64,000 bases of DNA, taken from positions 77,824,020 through 77,888,019 of the forward strand of contig JAWZYU010000008.1 of the NCBI GenBank assembly GCA_038380435.1. Direction: 5' to 3'. The stretch comes from Ryuthela nishihirai. Taxonomy: Eukaryota; Arthropoda; Arachnida; Araneae; Heptathelidae. Below, one piece after another: positions 11,068 through 22,847 of the stretch. The notes under the pieces were generated by a model. That model was not told where the DNA came from. It searched no databases and saw only the letters and a program-made list of their open reading frames with translations. A program made the position numbers and the translations under genes. The first letter of the stretch is position 1, and every line of letters begins with the position of its first letter.

Positions 11068-11908
11068 GCAACAGTTACTCCCATGCTTGTTTAATGACAG
11101 TGAATTGTGTGATAAACACTTTTACCACTTGCATTTCAATTAAATGGAATTTTTTGACTTATATGATTACTACTTTTTTTTTGCCTTTAACTTGGTAATT
11201 TATTGCTCTTTAGTAATCATGATACATGCTCAAGAAATAGATAATTTGTATCGTAAAAGTACCAAATTTTCAACAAAACGTAAAAATTTGAAAATGTATT
11301 TGATAAAGACATTAATTGACCCTTAGTGGACTTTCATGTTGGTGCTGAGATACTTTCAACAGTTTTTCTAAAGCGATAGTTATTTGCACCACGTATAAAG
11401 GAGGACCAGTATCCGGATTATGAAATGTATTTGCAATAATTGAATCTGGAATCTTAGAAATCAGGAAGAGAAAGAGTCCGCTACGCATTAAGAGAGGCTT
11501 AACAACTGACAATTTACATTGATATTTCATATATTTTAATTAATATTGTCTTGGCTGGTTACACAGGAACCCTTCTCAGAGCACAAATGTTTAGGTTTAT
11601 TGTGATATTACCCATGAAATCTTGCTTTGAACATCGTTTCGAAACTAAAAGGAACAGACGTATCCAATAGTACAATAGTATTTCAGAGTTTCAAGCATTG
11701 CAATGAATGATTTCTTCGTTAAAAGTAAAATCGAGAAGTAATTTTGTAAAAAAAAAATTTTAAATCCCTATTTAATCAATATTTTCTTTTAATATTTTCC
11801 AAAACTGTTTTAAAGTTTGTATATTTTAACATGAATATGCCTTTACTATAACCTATTTGCACGAAGAAATGCTTTTCCCTTGGATGCTTAAGGATGCTTA
11901 AACAATCC
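11068..11908. other. Intron D1/D2 segment, nothing recognised
   Basis: A 72-codon open frame on the minus strand (11312-11530) has no family motif, no CUB signature and no convincing splice sites; I do not call it a gene. Confidence 0.4.
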
Positions 11909-11921
11909 TATTATGTTACTA

Positions 11922-12118
11922 GCCGTCCCTTGGCCGAGTGGTTAGCGCGCTTGGCTACTTGATCTAAGGGACCTGGGTTCGAGCCCCGGGTAAGGCATGG
12001 CTGTTTATGTGCTGAGGTCCTGCCATCCTCACAGATCTTCTACTATGGTATATAAACTGACAGGCTCCTGTCCGACCTCTGTGGCAAGCAGCTGCTTGAG
12101 GGGGTATTTATTTTTTTT
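11922..12118 (+). repeat. SINE2, full length
   Basis: Best SINE2 copy. The tRNA-like head has A box TGGCCGAGTGG and B box GGTTCGAGCCC, then a body CTGAGGTCCTGCCATCCTC. The 3' end carries TGACAGG/CCTGTC and AAGCAGCTGCTT palindromes and a TATTTATTTTT tail. TSD TATTATGTTACTA at 11909-11921 and TATTATGTTGCTA at 12119-12131. Confidence 0.92.
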
Positions 12119-12427
12119 TATTATGTTGCTATGCGTACATTAGGTAAAATAAGAAGAATTTTCTCTTTACTAACTTTTCATTTGTAAGTCAGATCTCTCC
12201 TATTTGGCACCCTTTTTTCGTCTAAAGAAATTCCTACTTAATGTCATCATAAAGAATTATTAATTACAGAGAAAAGAAAAACAAATACAAAATACTATGA
12301 TAACAATAATCGAAGAAAATAAAATAAAATCCTTTAATAATTTCAAGACACAAATCTCAAGTAAAGTCAACCATTCCAAGAATGCTTATAACTTCTTAGT
12401 GTAGAAATATTGGAACGATTTGCTTAC

Positions 12428-12555
12428 CAGCTTGATCATGTGTCCAGGAGTTGTAACTATGATCCATGAACAGTCTTGCATGCTAGGGTATGCATCGGGG
12501 AAATTTGGACTGGTGATTTCTCCATAGGGAGTTGTGATAAAATATAAGCAGTCAC
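12428..12555 (-). CDS. CUB domain D, first-half exon
   Basis: First half of CUB D. Reads GDCLYFITTP, GEITSPNFPDAYPS and DCSWIIVTTPGHMIKL. The acceptor is ATATAG (exon starts at 12555) and the donor GTAAGC (complement at 12422-12427). It starts with two bases completing a Gly codon from C2, so C and D are fused directly. The intron to D2 is 3.2 kb and holds one SINE2 and two SINE1 copies. Confidence 0.87.
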
Positions 12556-12813
12556 CTATATTAAGATAATACGATGAAGTTAGCAAATTGAGAAACGAAA
12601 TAATGATTTCAAAATCAATTGCAATCAGAATTCAAACTCAATGGAAGGTACATCATTTTGATTAAAACCTAAGTTTCAAATGTCTGTAAGTATAAATTGC
12701 TGATTGTAATCGTGTCAATACTTTTGACATTCTCTCTTATTAAGTTTCACTAAAAACTGTAAATTCGCTTTAAGAGGAGGGCAGGAAAAAAGAAACCGAA
12801 ACGCGTCGTGGGA

Positions 12814-13236
12814 AGTTGGGTTGTTTTACCTCTGAGCGGCACTTTTTTGCACACCATGGGCTAAATGGCCAGGTCATATGGACCCCGAAGGCTCAGAGAA
12901 GGTTGGGGGAGGGGACCCACCGGAACAGTTGTTGGGAGACAGATGATAGCCTCCCGTCAAGGCCATCCAGCGTGTTCTTTAACGTGCACAGGGTATGGCT
13001 CTCCCGCACACGAAGCCACGGCTTAACGTCCCATCCGACGGACGGCGGCCTTTCCAAGCCCATCGGTGTCCCCTACTGACCGTGGGCAGGGCGGGGAATT
13101 TTGCGGAGAAAAATCTCAACGCTGACCCAGCTGGGACTCGAACCTGGGAACTACAGATTACGAGCCTGGCGCGCTACCGACTGAACCATCCCGCCCCAAT
13201 TTATTCGACATTAACCCAATTTATTCAGACTGTAAA
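12814..13236 (-). repeat. SINE1 copy 11 with extra 5' bases
   Basis: The SINE proper ends at about 13196. Between its head and the right TSD lie about 40 further bases holding two AATTTATTC units. TSD CGTCGTGGGA at 12804-12813 and 13237-13246. Confidence 0.85.
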
Positions 13237-13246
13237 CGTCGTGGGA

Positions 13247-14442
13247 GACTTATTTTAATTGAAAGAGAAGAGAGTTGGCAATGATCAATACCAAAACTGA
13301 ACAACAGGTAAATGAAAGTTTAAAGTTTTATAGTGAACTTAATAAGAGTGTTGATTGGAATATTTTATGCAGTTAATGCTGAAAGGAAGTTTAAATATAC
13401 ATCAAAACATAACTGCATTAACCATATTCGTATAAAGGCACTTATATACTTATTTATTTTATAGATTATAAAACTATTATTGATTAATATTTTGTATTAT
13501 CAAGAGAGTTCAGCTGTGATACAAGACTTTAGTAGGTGAGTTAAGTTATCTAAGATCAGTTAAACAAACACTCTTAATTAAAATTCTAAATAATTTCTTT
13601 AAATTCTAAAGAGACTGAACGTGTTCTACGAACTTGAAAATCTTTTTTGACGATGATTTTTAATGACGTATCACTAGGGGCGCAGAGAAGGAACAATGGT
13701 TTGAGGAGAGGGGTGGGGAGAATGAAAAGTTTTCAACTCGGAAATCAAATTTTGCCAACTGAAAAAATAAAAACTTTGCATAAATTTAATTATGTCTGTG
13801 TCAGGGATTTACCCAGGAATTTGTACTTGGAGGGGGGAAGAGGGACAGTAATTTAGTTTCGGGGAGGGTTGGAGAATTTATTTTCTGGTGGGTAGGGGGG
13901 GTGAGAATAAGATTTGAGTAATGTTTCCAAATTACTAAAACATTCGACCGGACAGGAAAGGTTAAACTGATATTCTATATGAAATGAAATTTTATAGTGG
14001 TAGTCAACTGACACTCTTGTCAACTGACTCCAAAAGTCATGCTTTATCTTATCCCATTTCCGATTTCGTAACGAAATGCCACTTTATAAAAGTTTTGAAG
14101 GGTTTTTGCTAAAGTTTTGAAAATGCATCGCGCTTTAACAGAGACAAATAATTTTTTGTACCACATATTTTAGGGATTTCAGTTTGCCATTGGAAACAAA
14201 TACAAAGAGGAAAACAATTTCTTAGAACTACCCAAAATTAGCATTCTTCCTCCAAAAGGAGACAAGCGGAATGATTGTAATTGTATGACAGAGGGCAACG
14301 AATTAATAAACAGCAGGATCAAGAGAACAGCAGCGGCATCTTCAGTGAATATACGTGGGAACCATTAGCTGTATATCAATCTACTCGTTTGTTAACTAGA
14401 CGCGGTCACTTGTAATGTGTTGGTAAACGATGTGGTATTTTT
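13247..14442. other. Intron C2/D1 segment, nothing recognised
   Basis: Unique-looking AT-rich DNA with a G-rich patch (13830-13910). No exon or repeat family was recognised. Confidence 0.4.
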
Positions 14443-14454
14443 TATATGATCAGG

Positions 14455-14840
14455 TTGGGTTGTTTTACCTCTGAGCGGCACTTTTTTGCACACCATGGGC
14501 TAAATGGCCATTTCATATGGACTCCGAAGGCTCAGAGAAGGTTGGGGGAGGGGACCCACTGGAACATCTGTTGGGAGACAGATGGTAGCCTCCCGTCAAG
14601 GCCATCCAGCGTGTTCTTTAACGTGCACAGGGTATGGCTCTCCCGCACACGGGGCCACGGCTTAACGTCCCATCCGAAGGACGGCGGCCTTTCCAAGCCC
14701 ATCGGTGTCCCCTACTGACCGTGGGCAGGGCGGGGAATTTTGCGGAGATAAATCTCAACGCTGACCCAATTGGGACTCGAACCTGGGAACTACAGATTAC
14801 GAGCCTGGCGCGCTACCGACTGAGCCACCCCCGCCCCCTA
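14455..14840 (-). repeat. SINE1 copy 12
   Basis: Full length. TSD TATATGATCAGG at 14443-14454 and 14841-14852. It ends about 130 bp from the donor side of exon C2. Confidence 0.92.
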
Positions 14841-14969
14841 TATATGATCAGGAACCAAATTTCTATGCGAAAAGAAAATTTGACACTAACAGCTCATGTA
14901 ACTCAGTTTATAAAGAGAGTGTGAAAACGTTCAATTACCCATATCAATAGCGATTTTATTGTAACCAAC

Positions 14970-15183
14970 CTGTACTGTATGTTGCTCTGAATCCCTTTTT
15001 TGATGACGATTGATAGGACTTAAATATCACATGCATCCTGTTACTAGATGAAATAACAGGATGGGGCATTTCGTTGCCACAAAATCTTCCCAATAAGGGT
15101 GAGGACATGCTGTATCCATCAAGAATGTCAACACTATCATGGTGACAATCACTGCTGCTTTCCAGTTCAAACTCTTCAAAATC
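14970..15183 (-). CDS. CUB domain C, second-half exon
   Basis: Second half of CUB C. Begins DFEEFELES, then CHHDSVDILDGY, RFCGNEMPHPVISSS and finally KKGFRATYST. Third and fourth cysteines are present. The centre is less typical than in the other domains (SYQSSSKKG replaces the usual SDDSVQRQG), but the frame is open and both splice sites are intact: acceptor CATAG, donor GTTGGT (complement at 14964-14969). The length is 214 bp, ending in phase 1. The frame of this exon is not the longest open frame in the area; it was chosen from the splice sites and the CUB motif order. Confidence 0.82.
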
Positions 15184-15575
15184 CTATGGCAGAATAGAAA
15201 AATACAGACATTATAGTCACACAATAGTGAAACAATACGATCATATTTAAACACTTTCAATGATTTGAAAAGAGCGGATGTTTACATTTTCTTGGTCTGT
15301 TTACATTTTCCGAATAAAATACTGGTGTCGGACATGTGGTTTCCTGAATGACGATTTTCTTTAGATGTGCTTAAAGAAGTTGCGTAATTAAATAATGAAT
15401 ATAGGGAATGTTTAAACTTCTAAGTGCTAATAGTAGTAATAATACATTTCCCGCCAATTAAATATTACCGTATGATTTTATTATAAAATGGTTCTCCAAA
15501 AATTTTGATGCTCTTTAGACCATATCTGATATATGTAACGGTTAGCATATCTGACTACTAAACCAATGGTTATAT

Positions 15576-16014
15576 CAGTGTCTCGCAAAACTTTTTCTTA
15601 CTCTGCGGCACACTGAATCTAATTTTTTTCCGCGGCACACCTAAAAAAGAATTTTTGATGGTTACGTAAAAAGAGGAAAATTGAAGTTTCGTTAAATGCA
15701 TTTTATTTAAAATAAATATAATAATAAATATAATTGATCATAACTCGGTGTTTGTTTTAAATATTTGTCCATTCTATGGCTTGAAATAATCAAAAATTAA
15801 TACCAAAATTTGGAAAAAGCTTGATAAATACTTACAAGATCCCAGTTCATAAAATCTGAAAGATTTTTATTAAAGCACGTCGATAGCACGTCGATATTAA
15901 AGCACGTCAATAACACAAGTCAAGTCAAAATGATATCTTTGGAATATCTAGTATCATTTTGAAAATCTCTCGCGGCACACTACTGTGCCGCAGCACACAG
16001 TTTGCGAGACACTG
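15576..16014. mobile_element. hAT-type MITE, copy 1
   Basis: Termini CAGTGTCTCGCAAA and TTTGCGAGACACTG, with an exact 8-bp TSD GGTTATAT (15568-15575 and 16015-16022). 439 bp, no transposase. CGGCACAC occurs several times in both subterminal regions, a likely transposase-binding array. It is very similar to 25107-25564. Confidence 0.92.
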
Positions 16015-16151
16015 GGTTATATAGTTTACATGTTGTAGCAAGACAAGCCTAATAAAGCTTCTAGATTATCTCCGTCCTTTGACTTGAAAACTGCCTTCTT
16101 ACCTCTTAAAAATTAAAATATTTTTTCTTTCACTTTAATTTCATATATTTG

Positions 16152-16253
16152 AGAATAATTTCAACGAATTTTTTCACTATAGTTCAGAATAATTTCAACG
16201 AATTTTTTCACTATAGTTCAGAATAATTTCAACGAAAAATTCCGCTATAATTC
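16152..16253. repeat. 34-bp tandem repeat, three units
   Basis: Unit starts AGAATAATTTCAACGAA at 16152, 16186 and 16220; the third is diverged at its end. Confidence 0.85.
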
Positions 16254-16431
16254 AAAACCTCAAGCAGTTGCACAAAATGATCATTTCAGTATTGTTTATA
16301 TTGCTTTAAATTGTTTTTCACGCAAGTGTAAAGGGTGCCCCAAAAACATGTATACACACTTTATCAACCCATAATTCTGTAACGTCTTTTCTTTTCAGGT
16401 GAAAATTGCCCTTAGAAATGAATAATGACCG

Positions 16432-16821
16432 GGTTGGGTTGGGTTGTTTTACCTCTGAGCGGCACTTTTTTGCACACCATGGGCTAAATGGCCAGGTCAC
16501 AAGGACCCCGAAGGCTCAGAGAAGGTTAGGGGAGGGGACCCACTGGAACAGCTGTTGGGCGACAGATGGTAGTCTCCCGTCAAGGCCATCCAGCGTATTC
16601 TTTAACGTGCACAGGGTATGGCTCTCCCACACACGGGGCCACGGCTTAACGTCCCATCCGACAAACGGCGGCCTTTCCAAGCCCATCGGTGTCCCTACTG
16701 ACCGTGGGCAGGGCGGAGAATTTTGCGGAGATAAATTTCAACGCTGACCCAGCTGGGACTCGAACCTGGGAACTACAGATTACGAGCCTGGCGCGCTACC
16801 GACTGAGCCACCCCCGCCGTT
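16432..16821 (-). repeat. SINE1 copy 13, inside the mariner relic
   Basis: Full length. TSD AATAATGACCG at 16421-16431 and 16822-16832. Confidence 0.92.
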
Positions 16822-17426
16822 AATAATGACCGACATACATTTGAACAACGGATATTTGTACTGAAGTGGTACTGGAAATGTGAACACATAAAAGGAGTCC
16901 AAAGACAGTGAAGAAAAGAATTTCAAACAAAACCTCCAATGCGAATTACAGTTTTGCGTATCATCGATAAATTTGAAACTCATGGTACTGTGCAAATTGT
17001 ACACATGCAACGATCTAGAATGACTGGGACATCTACGATACCTAGTAAATCAGAAAAAGTGCTCCAACTATTCCTACGATCACCAAAGAAATCTGTCCGA
17101 CAAGCTGCTTGTGAAATAGGAATCGCTAAATAAAGTGTTCATCGCATTTTAACACATGCAAAATTGCGCCGATATCAAAAGCTACATCCAAAGATTAGCC
17201 AGTGCTCTAAACGAAGATGATCCTGATCGTAGGGTTGAATTTTGTGAATGGTTTCTGTCAAAATTAATAGAGGACCCACTCTTTGTCAATAAGATCGTTT
17301 GAAATGATGAAGCAACATTCAAGTTAAATGGCACAGTCAACCTTCACAATTGTACGTATTGGTCAACAGAGAATTCACACGTTACTGTGGAAAGGTTATA
17401 AATTTTCAGGATCTTCCAGTGTGGTA

Positions 17427-17476
17427 TGGATTATCATCAACGGGTTTGGATGGATTATCATCAACGGGTTTGGATG
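17427..17476. repeat. 24-bp direct duplication inside the transposase relic
   Basis: GGATTATCATCAACGGGTTT occurs twice in tandem. Confidence 0.85.
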
Positions 17477-17671
17477 GATCATTCTCTTTTGATCAAACAA
17501 TTACTTGTCCCTTGTAACTTAACATTCTTTAGAGATCAATTACGACACAAATTCTTTAGCTATTTGAGGATGAGCATGATTTTTATTTCCAGCAAGATGG
17601 GATACCTCCCCATTTTCATCGTGATGTCAAAATTTAAATTGATAACATTTTTCCAAACAGATGGCTTAGAC

Positions 17672-18098
17672 TAGAGGTTCTCAATGTGGGGTATACGGTA
17701 AAATTTTTGGGGGTACGACGTGAGAGCTGCTTCACTGATTACCCAGTAAAATGTTTATAATTCTATAAAATTTGTAAAATTGTTATGTCTTTTTTGTGTT
17801 TATCGATATATGTAATTTATGAATACAAAATTTAATGTGTATATATATGTGTGTTTTATTTTATTCCCATTGTTATACTATAATTATAGTTTTATCTATC
17901 TATACAAGGGGTACGCCAGTTACATACACATTTCCAGGGGGTACGTGAAGCATAAAAGTTTGAGAACCACTGATATATGATTTATTTTATTACCATTGTT
18001 ATACTATAACTATAGTTTTATCTATCTATACAAGGGGTACGCCAGTTACATACACATTTCCAGGGGGTACGTGAAGCATAAAAGATTGAGAATCACTG
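17672..18098. mobile_element. hAT-type MITE with a duplicated 3' end
   Basis: Left end TAGAGGTTCTCAA, right end TTGAGAATCACTG, exact 8-bp TSD GCTTAGAC (17664-17671 and 18099-18106). The last 120 bp or so, including the terminal TTGAGAACCACTG, occur twice in tandem (about 17850-17972 and 17973-18098), giving two right ends. Confidence 0.9.
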
Positions 18099-18216
18099 GC
18101 TTAGACGAAGAGGCATTGTTGAGTACACTGCGCGTTTACCTAATCTAACACCACTCGATTAATACTTATAGGGGTACTTAAAGACAAAGTTTATGCCACG
18201 AAACCCACAACACTTA

Positions 18217-18467
18217 CCGATGGGCTTGGAAAGGCCGCCGTCCGTCGGATGGGACGTTAAGCCGTGGCCCCGTGTGCGGGAGAGCCATACCCTGTGCACG
18301 TTAAAGAACACGCTGGATAGCCTTGACGGGAGGCTACCATCTGTCTCCCAACAGCTGTTCCAGTGAGTCCCCTCCCCCAACTTTCTCTGAGCCTTCGGGG
18401 TCCATGTGACCTGGCCATTTAGCCCATGGTGTGCAAAAAAGTGCCGCTCAGAGGTGAAACAACCCAA
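18217..18467 (+). repeat. SINE1 copy 14, 5'-truncated, inside the mariner relic
   Basis: Starts at CCGATGGGCTTGG. TSD CCCACAACACTTA at 18204-18216 and 18468-18480. Confidence 0.92.
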
Positions 18468-18830
18468 CCCACAACACTTATAGAGTTACGGCAAGCAATC
18501 AAAGAAAACTGTCGCCCAATTACAAGAGATAGGTTAATTGATCTTTGCAGATGTCTCTTATATCACAATGCTCAAGCAATGCCTTGATGATAACCAATGC
18601 TTTGATGTCATCAATGGCTTGATTATAATTAATACCTTGATGTCAGCAATGCCTTGATGAGAATGGAGGTCATTTTGAACACTTGAGATAACGCATCATT
18701 TAAGCATAAAATATGCAATGCTTTTATATCTAATCTTTATTGTAACATTTGCTCTTAATTAAAAAATTAAATTTAAGAAAATAAACATAACAGTTATTAA
18801 CAACCATATACATTTTTGGAATACTCTGTA

Positions 18831-19587
18831 GAATTCAAATTCTTGAAAGTTTTGATGAAAAGACAAAAAGAAGTTGATATATTCTTGGAAAGAGTGAGAA
18901 ATTACTTGAAACATTTTAAACCCTTGTATCTCGTTAAAACAATTTATTTTTTAAAAAATCAACACAATCTCTTCATTAGTAACTAACTGAGTCAATATCG
19001 ACGGAATAATTCCGTGGGCTAACTATAAAAAAGCAAGCCAAATATATCACCCAACTTCTTCAGTTATATTACAGCTGTTGCGATATGAAAAGGTGGTCCA
19101 TATAAAGGTTTACATGCGATAGGAAGGTCAACTAAGTTTCAATGAGGTATACTTATGACTAAATTTTAAATAATGGGATAGAGTACAAAGAGGTTCACAA
19201 ATGCTTAAAACGTTCGTGACAAAGAAAGGCGATGCTAGATTATGTGGAACTCCATTCTAGCAAAAGAAACTCGCCAGTCCATTTCAAAAGGAGTATAATT
19301 TCATGATTCTTCGGGGTTTTTCCTAAAAAAAATTATTCGAGAAAAAAAAGGAAAAAAAAAAATACCTTACGTGTATAAGGATATAGGAAAGTTCCATGCA
19401 ACTACATATGCCATTTCATATATTGTTATTTCTTGTTCACTAATGTTTAGAATGACCTAATGTTATGTGTGCCTTAGAGTAGGAAATTACAATTTTGCAG
19501 ATGATTTAAAAAACTAGATTGATATCTAAAATATTTCCACTCCGTCTTTTAATTATATGTATTTAAAGGTGTTAAATGTTAGCAATA
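18831..19587. other. Intron C1/C2 segment, nothing recognised
   Basis: AT-rich, no motif identified. Confidence 0.4.
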
Positions 19588-19591
19588 TTAT

Positions 19592-20035
19592 TGTTACGAC
19601 AGAAGGAATCTGGCAACCGAAAGCAAAAAGTATCAGCCAACGAATAAGAACTTTGGGAGAATTTGTAGAAGAACAGTGGAGCGTGTAACGGTCGTGTGTG
19701 TAACGGTCTAGAGTTCGAAAATGGACAGTTAGCTATTCTTCATGTGTTGTGTACGCGGGAAGTATAAAAGTGGTATCTTTTATGTGATGTGTACGCGGAT
19801 GTTCAAGCGACATGGTAATCAAGTAAAAAGGTAATATTTAGTGGAATAGACAGAGCTAATGTTGTGTGCTCTGCGCAGGAAGATTGATGACTTGTGTATG
19901 GTTAATAGTTAATTTGTTAATAAGATACTTCATCCATATTTTCTTTGTAACAATTTACCTTGTATTGAATTTGGTTTTGAAATATAGCTTTTAATACTCA
20001 CGCTCAGTGGCTATCCATTTTTGTAATCCGCAACA
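19592..20035. mobile_element. Putative solo LTR, Gypsy-like
   Basis: 444 bp with termini TGTTACGACAG and CCGCAACA (TG...CA) and a 4-bp TSD TTAT (19588-19591 and 20036-20039). A TATAAAAG-type box lies near 19763. TGTTACG starts are common in Ty3/Gypsy LTRs. There is no internal region or second LTR nearby. The short TSD makes this less certain than the other elements. Confidence 0.5.
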
Positions 20036-20539
20036 TTATTTTGAAATTCCTCACTTTCTGTAGAAGCAACGTCTGTTGCACTTTTGATCGGCATTAAGGA
20101 TAAGTCAAGAGAATTATAATAATTATACTATCACGCTGAATGGTAAGTTACTTTTCAGTAAAAAATCTTCAAACAATGTATTAAATTGATTGGATTACCA
20201 AATCCTTTCCAAGAATTTGGGCGGAAATATCAGTTCCTAAGTGTAACGTTTTATTCCTATATTCGTAATATTTTTAAGCTCATCGTCATGTGACTTCGAA
20301 TAAATTGAAGCACTTAGTTTTGCATTTCTTTACAACGTACACAATGCAACAAATTAACCAGTGGAGTAGTTATTTTACTCTTAAAAATGTTTATGAATGA
20401 ACTCTAATATATATTTCTGAAAAATGATTTGCAATGGATATTTAAACGAAATAATTTTCTCGGCCCATTTTAGCTTTTTTCAAAATCTCATTTCTGGCAT
20501 GATTAATTTGTTCAATACGAAATATTTGAAATTGATTAT

Positions 20540-20588
20540 TAACGCTTTGATGAGTACAATAATTAACTCTTTGATGAGTACAATAATC
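20540..20588. repeat. Short direct duplication
   Basis: CTTTGATGAGTACAATAAT occurs twice in tandem (about 20544 and 20570). Confidence 0.8.
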
Positions 20589-20701
20589 CCGAATAAAAAA
20601 CTAACCTTACATAAACATTGTAATGCCATGCACCTGCAGCTTTCCTACTTCCAGATTAGTATTGAGAGCCGAGCATTCTGAATTAAACTCTAATAAGCTT
20701 T

Positions 20702-20935
20702 ATCCATAGTAAATACACAGATTACCTGCAGAAATAGTCTTCAACAATAAATCATCTGAAAGAAAAACTGTCTCTGACATGGTTGGATTCGAACCCGCAA
20801 CTCTCTAGATACATGCCAAAACTCTCTGGCATGCATCTAGAGAGATGGGGGTTCGATTCCCGCCGCGTCAAGGATATTTTTTTCCAGATGTTTTATTGTT
20901 GAAGAATATTTTTTCCAGAATTGTTAAAAAAAGTT
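20702..20935. repeat. SINE3: head-to-head pair of tRNA-like halves
   Basis: The left half, in antisense, runs from an end beginning CCATAGTAAATACACAG through a B-box complement (GGATTCGAACCC). The right half, in sense, has GGTTCGATTCCC. They meet around a GGCATG / CATGCC palindrome near 20815-20835. The same arrangement occurs at 33396-33680. Confidence 0.7.
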
Positions 20936-20939
20936 TATT

Positions 20940-21600
20940 GTTGAAAAAATGTTAATCTTGTCTTCGTGATATTTTACCTTTATTTTTCTGTTCGTCGCAA
21001 TTTTTGTTTCATTGTTGTCTTTTGTCTTTGCTTTGATAGCTTAATTTCCTATTTTTTCAACTATAATTTACATTAAAATTTAAAAAAAAAACCCATAAAC
21101 TTTATTTCTGAATAATAAAGTGCTAACATAGTAATGTGTTTTACTGGTGTAATTCCGAACAAATAAATTTCTTGTAAAAGAACTTGTTGCAAGAAATTTG
21201 TTGCAACTTTCATAAATTCTTAAAATAACTTCTAATATTAAAATACGAATTTAGTGGAAACATGTGACTGAAAATAAATTAATGATCATTATCAAATCAT
21301 AATAAAAAAAATCTTCATTTTCAACTATATTCATTTAGCATTTATAGAGTTACGGAAGATGGATTATTTAACAATAAATTATATAAAAAAATCGTTAATG
21401 ATTGCTTATTATTGAAATATTTATTATACAAAGTTTTAAAATGCATATTTCATTAAATGGTTTGAAACAGCATTTGTTATTTAAGTTTTAATTAATTTCT
21501 GAGGTAAATTCTTCTGACACATGTTTAACCCATCAAAGACAAAAACATTGTCTCTAGAGAGTTCAGCGAGCACAGATGTCGAAAGTCAATAAAAACATAT
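20940..21600. other. AT-rich intron, nothing recognised
   Basis: No element ends, exon or tandem repeat were recognised. Confidence 0.4.
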
Positions 21601-21614
21601 GTCTAACACGGCGA

Positions 21615-21944
21615 CCCAGCTGGGTCAGCGTTGAGATTTATCTCCGCAAAATTCCACGCCCTGCCCACGATCAGTTGGGGACACCGATGGGCTTGGAAAG
21701 GCCGTCGTCCTTCGGATGGGATGTTAAGCCGTGGCCCCGTGTTCGGGAGAGCCATATCCTGTGCACGTTAAAGAACACGCTGGATGGCCTTGACGGGAGG
21801 CTACCATCTGTCTCCCAACAGCTGTTCCAGTGGGTCCCCTCCCCCAACCTTCTCTGAGCCTTCGGGGTCCATGTGACCTGGCCATTTAGCCCATGGTGTG
21901 CAAAAAAGTGCCGCTCAGAGGTAAAACAACCCAACCCAACTCAA
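21615..21944 (+). repeat. SINE1 copy 15, 5'-truncated
   Basis: Starts after the B box at CCCAGCTGGG. TSD CTAACACGGCGA at 21603-21614 and CTAACACTGCGA at 21945-21956. Confidence 0.9.
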
Positions 21945-21956
21945 CTAACACTGCGA

Positions 21957-22837
21957 TGAATTGATGCTGCAATGAACTGACGTCAGGATGAATTGATATG
22001 GAACCCAAATTGATAATTACTGAAAGCGCATTGGCAAAGAAAACAAATAGTGCAAAGTGTGCCTACGTATCCGGTGTCAGTTCTTGAGAACCTTTGATGG
22101 TCTACAAATCTCTGCCTAGGTATCTTCCTCTTTCAAAATGGTGTTAATGAATTTTTTTGGATTTATGAATTTTTGGGTTCATAAACCCAAATATTTTGGG
22201 TTTAAAACCCCAAATCTATGGATTTATATTTAAGAGTTGAGGGAATCATATCATGTTATACATGGAATTTCTAAAAAACTGTGTTGGTAACTGGAATTTC
22301 TAAAAAAAATGTTATTTATTACAAACAGTGCCCAAAAATGTCATTTATTTAAAGTAATTGCATATTTCATAGACAATTTAAAATTGCCACATTGTAATGA
22401 ATTGATGTTCGATGAAACGAGCGTGAGGAATTGACGGGATACCGCCATTTCGGAGCGACACGAACGCTAAATATTTTCACCTACGCTTTCATCCTTGCAA
22501 CAGTAGTATTTTGTAAATTTAAATTTCGCAGTTTAACTATTTTTTCAAGTAGTTAGTAACTGGGATAACATAATATTTTAATGGAAAAAAATGCATTTCT
22601 AAGCGATAAATATCATTTGATTTTTGAACTGGCTATAAGAAATTATTAGTTTTTAGCGTCAAATATGAAATTTATAATGTGGTGTGGGTAACATCAGGCG
22701 ACATTTTGCCTTATTGCCATCAGACGAATATTGCTAGTAGTAATAAAGAATGCAATTACGAACAATTTTAACTGCTCCATTAGCACCGTAGTGCTTTCGA
22801 GTGACTATATCTTATACATCTACATACATACATGCTA
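21957..22837. other. Intron C1/C2 segment, nothing recognised
   Basis: Contains GGGTTTATGAA/TTCATAAACCC-like short inverted motifs near 22170-22210 but no recognisable element. Confidence 0.4.
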
Positions 22838-22847
22838 TATATATTTA

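Larger units (their letters stand above)
16830..18680 (+). pseudogene. Mariner-family transposase pseudogene
   Basis: Translated fragments in order give a DNA-binding region (VLRIIDKFETHGTVQIVH at about 16950, then SPKKSVRQAACEIGIAK before a stop at 17131), a middle part with [13 protein letters not shown] at about 17358, and the late motif LPNLTPLD at about 18139 that matches the family signature around the last catalytic Asp. Frames change several times, stops are frequent, and a hAT MITE and a SINE1 cut the coding region. Not functional. Confidence 0.8.
16331..18828 (+). mobile_element. Mariner-like transposon relic with three nested insertions
   Basis: TA-flanked ends: 16331 begins AAGGGTGCCCCAAAAACATG and the right end at 18828 is its degenerate inverse (CCAAAAATGTAT in complement). 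Removing two SINE1s (16432-16821, 18217-18467) and a hAT MITE (17672-18098) leaves about 1.4 kb, the normal mariner size. Confidence 0.85.

Noticed and set aside
11312..11530. Minus-strand 72-codon frame as an extra exon
   Set aside because: No CUB motif, and no fit with the phase pattern between exons D1 and D2.
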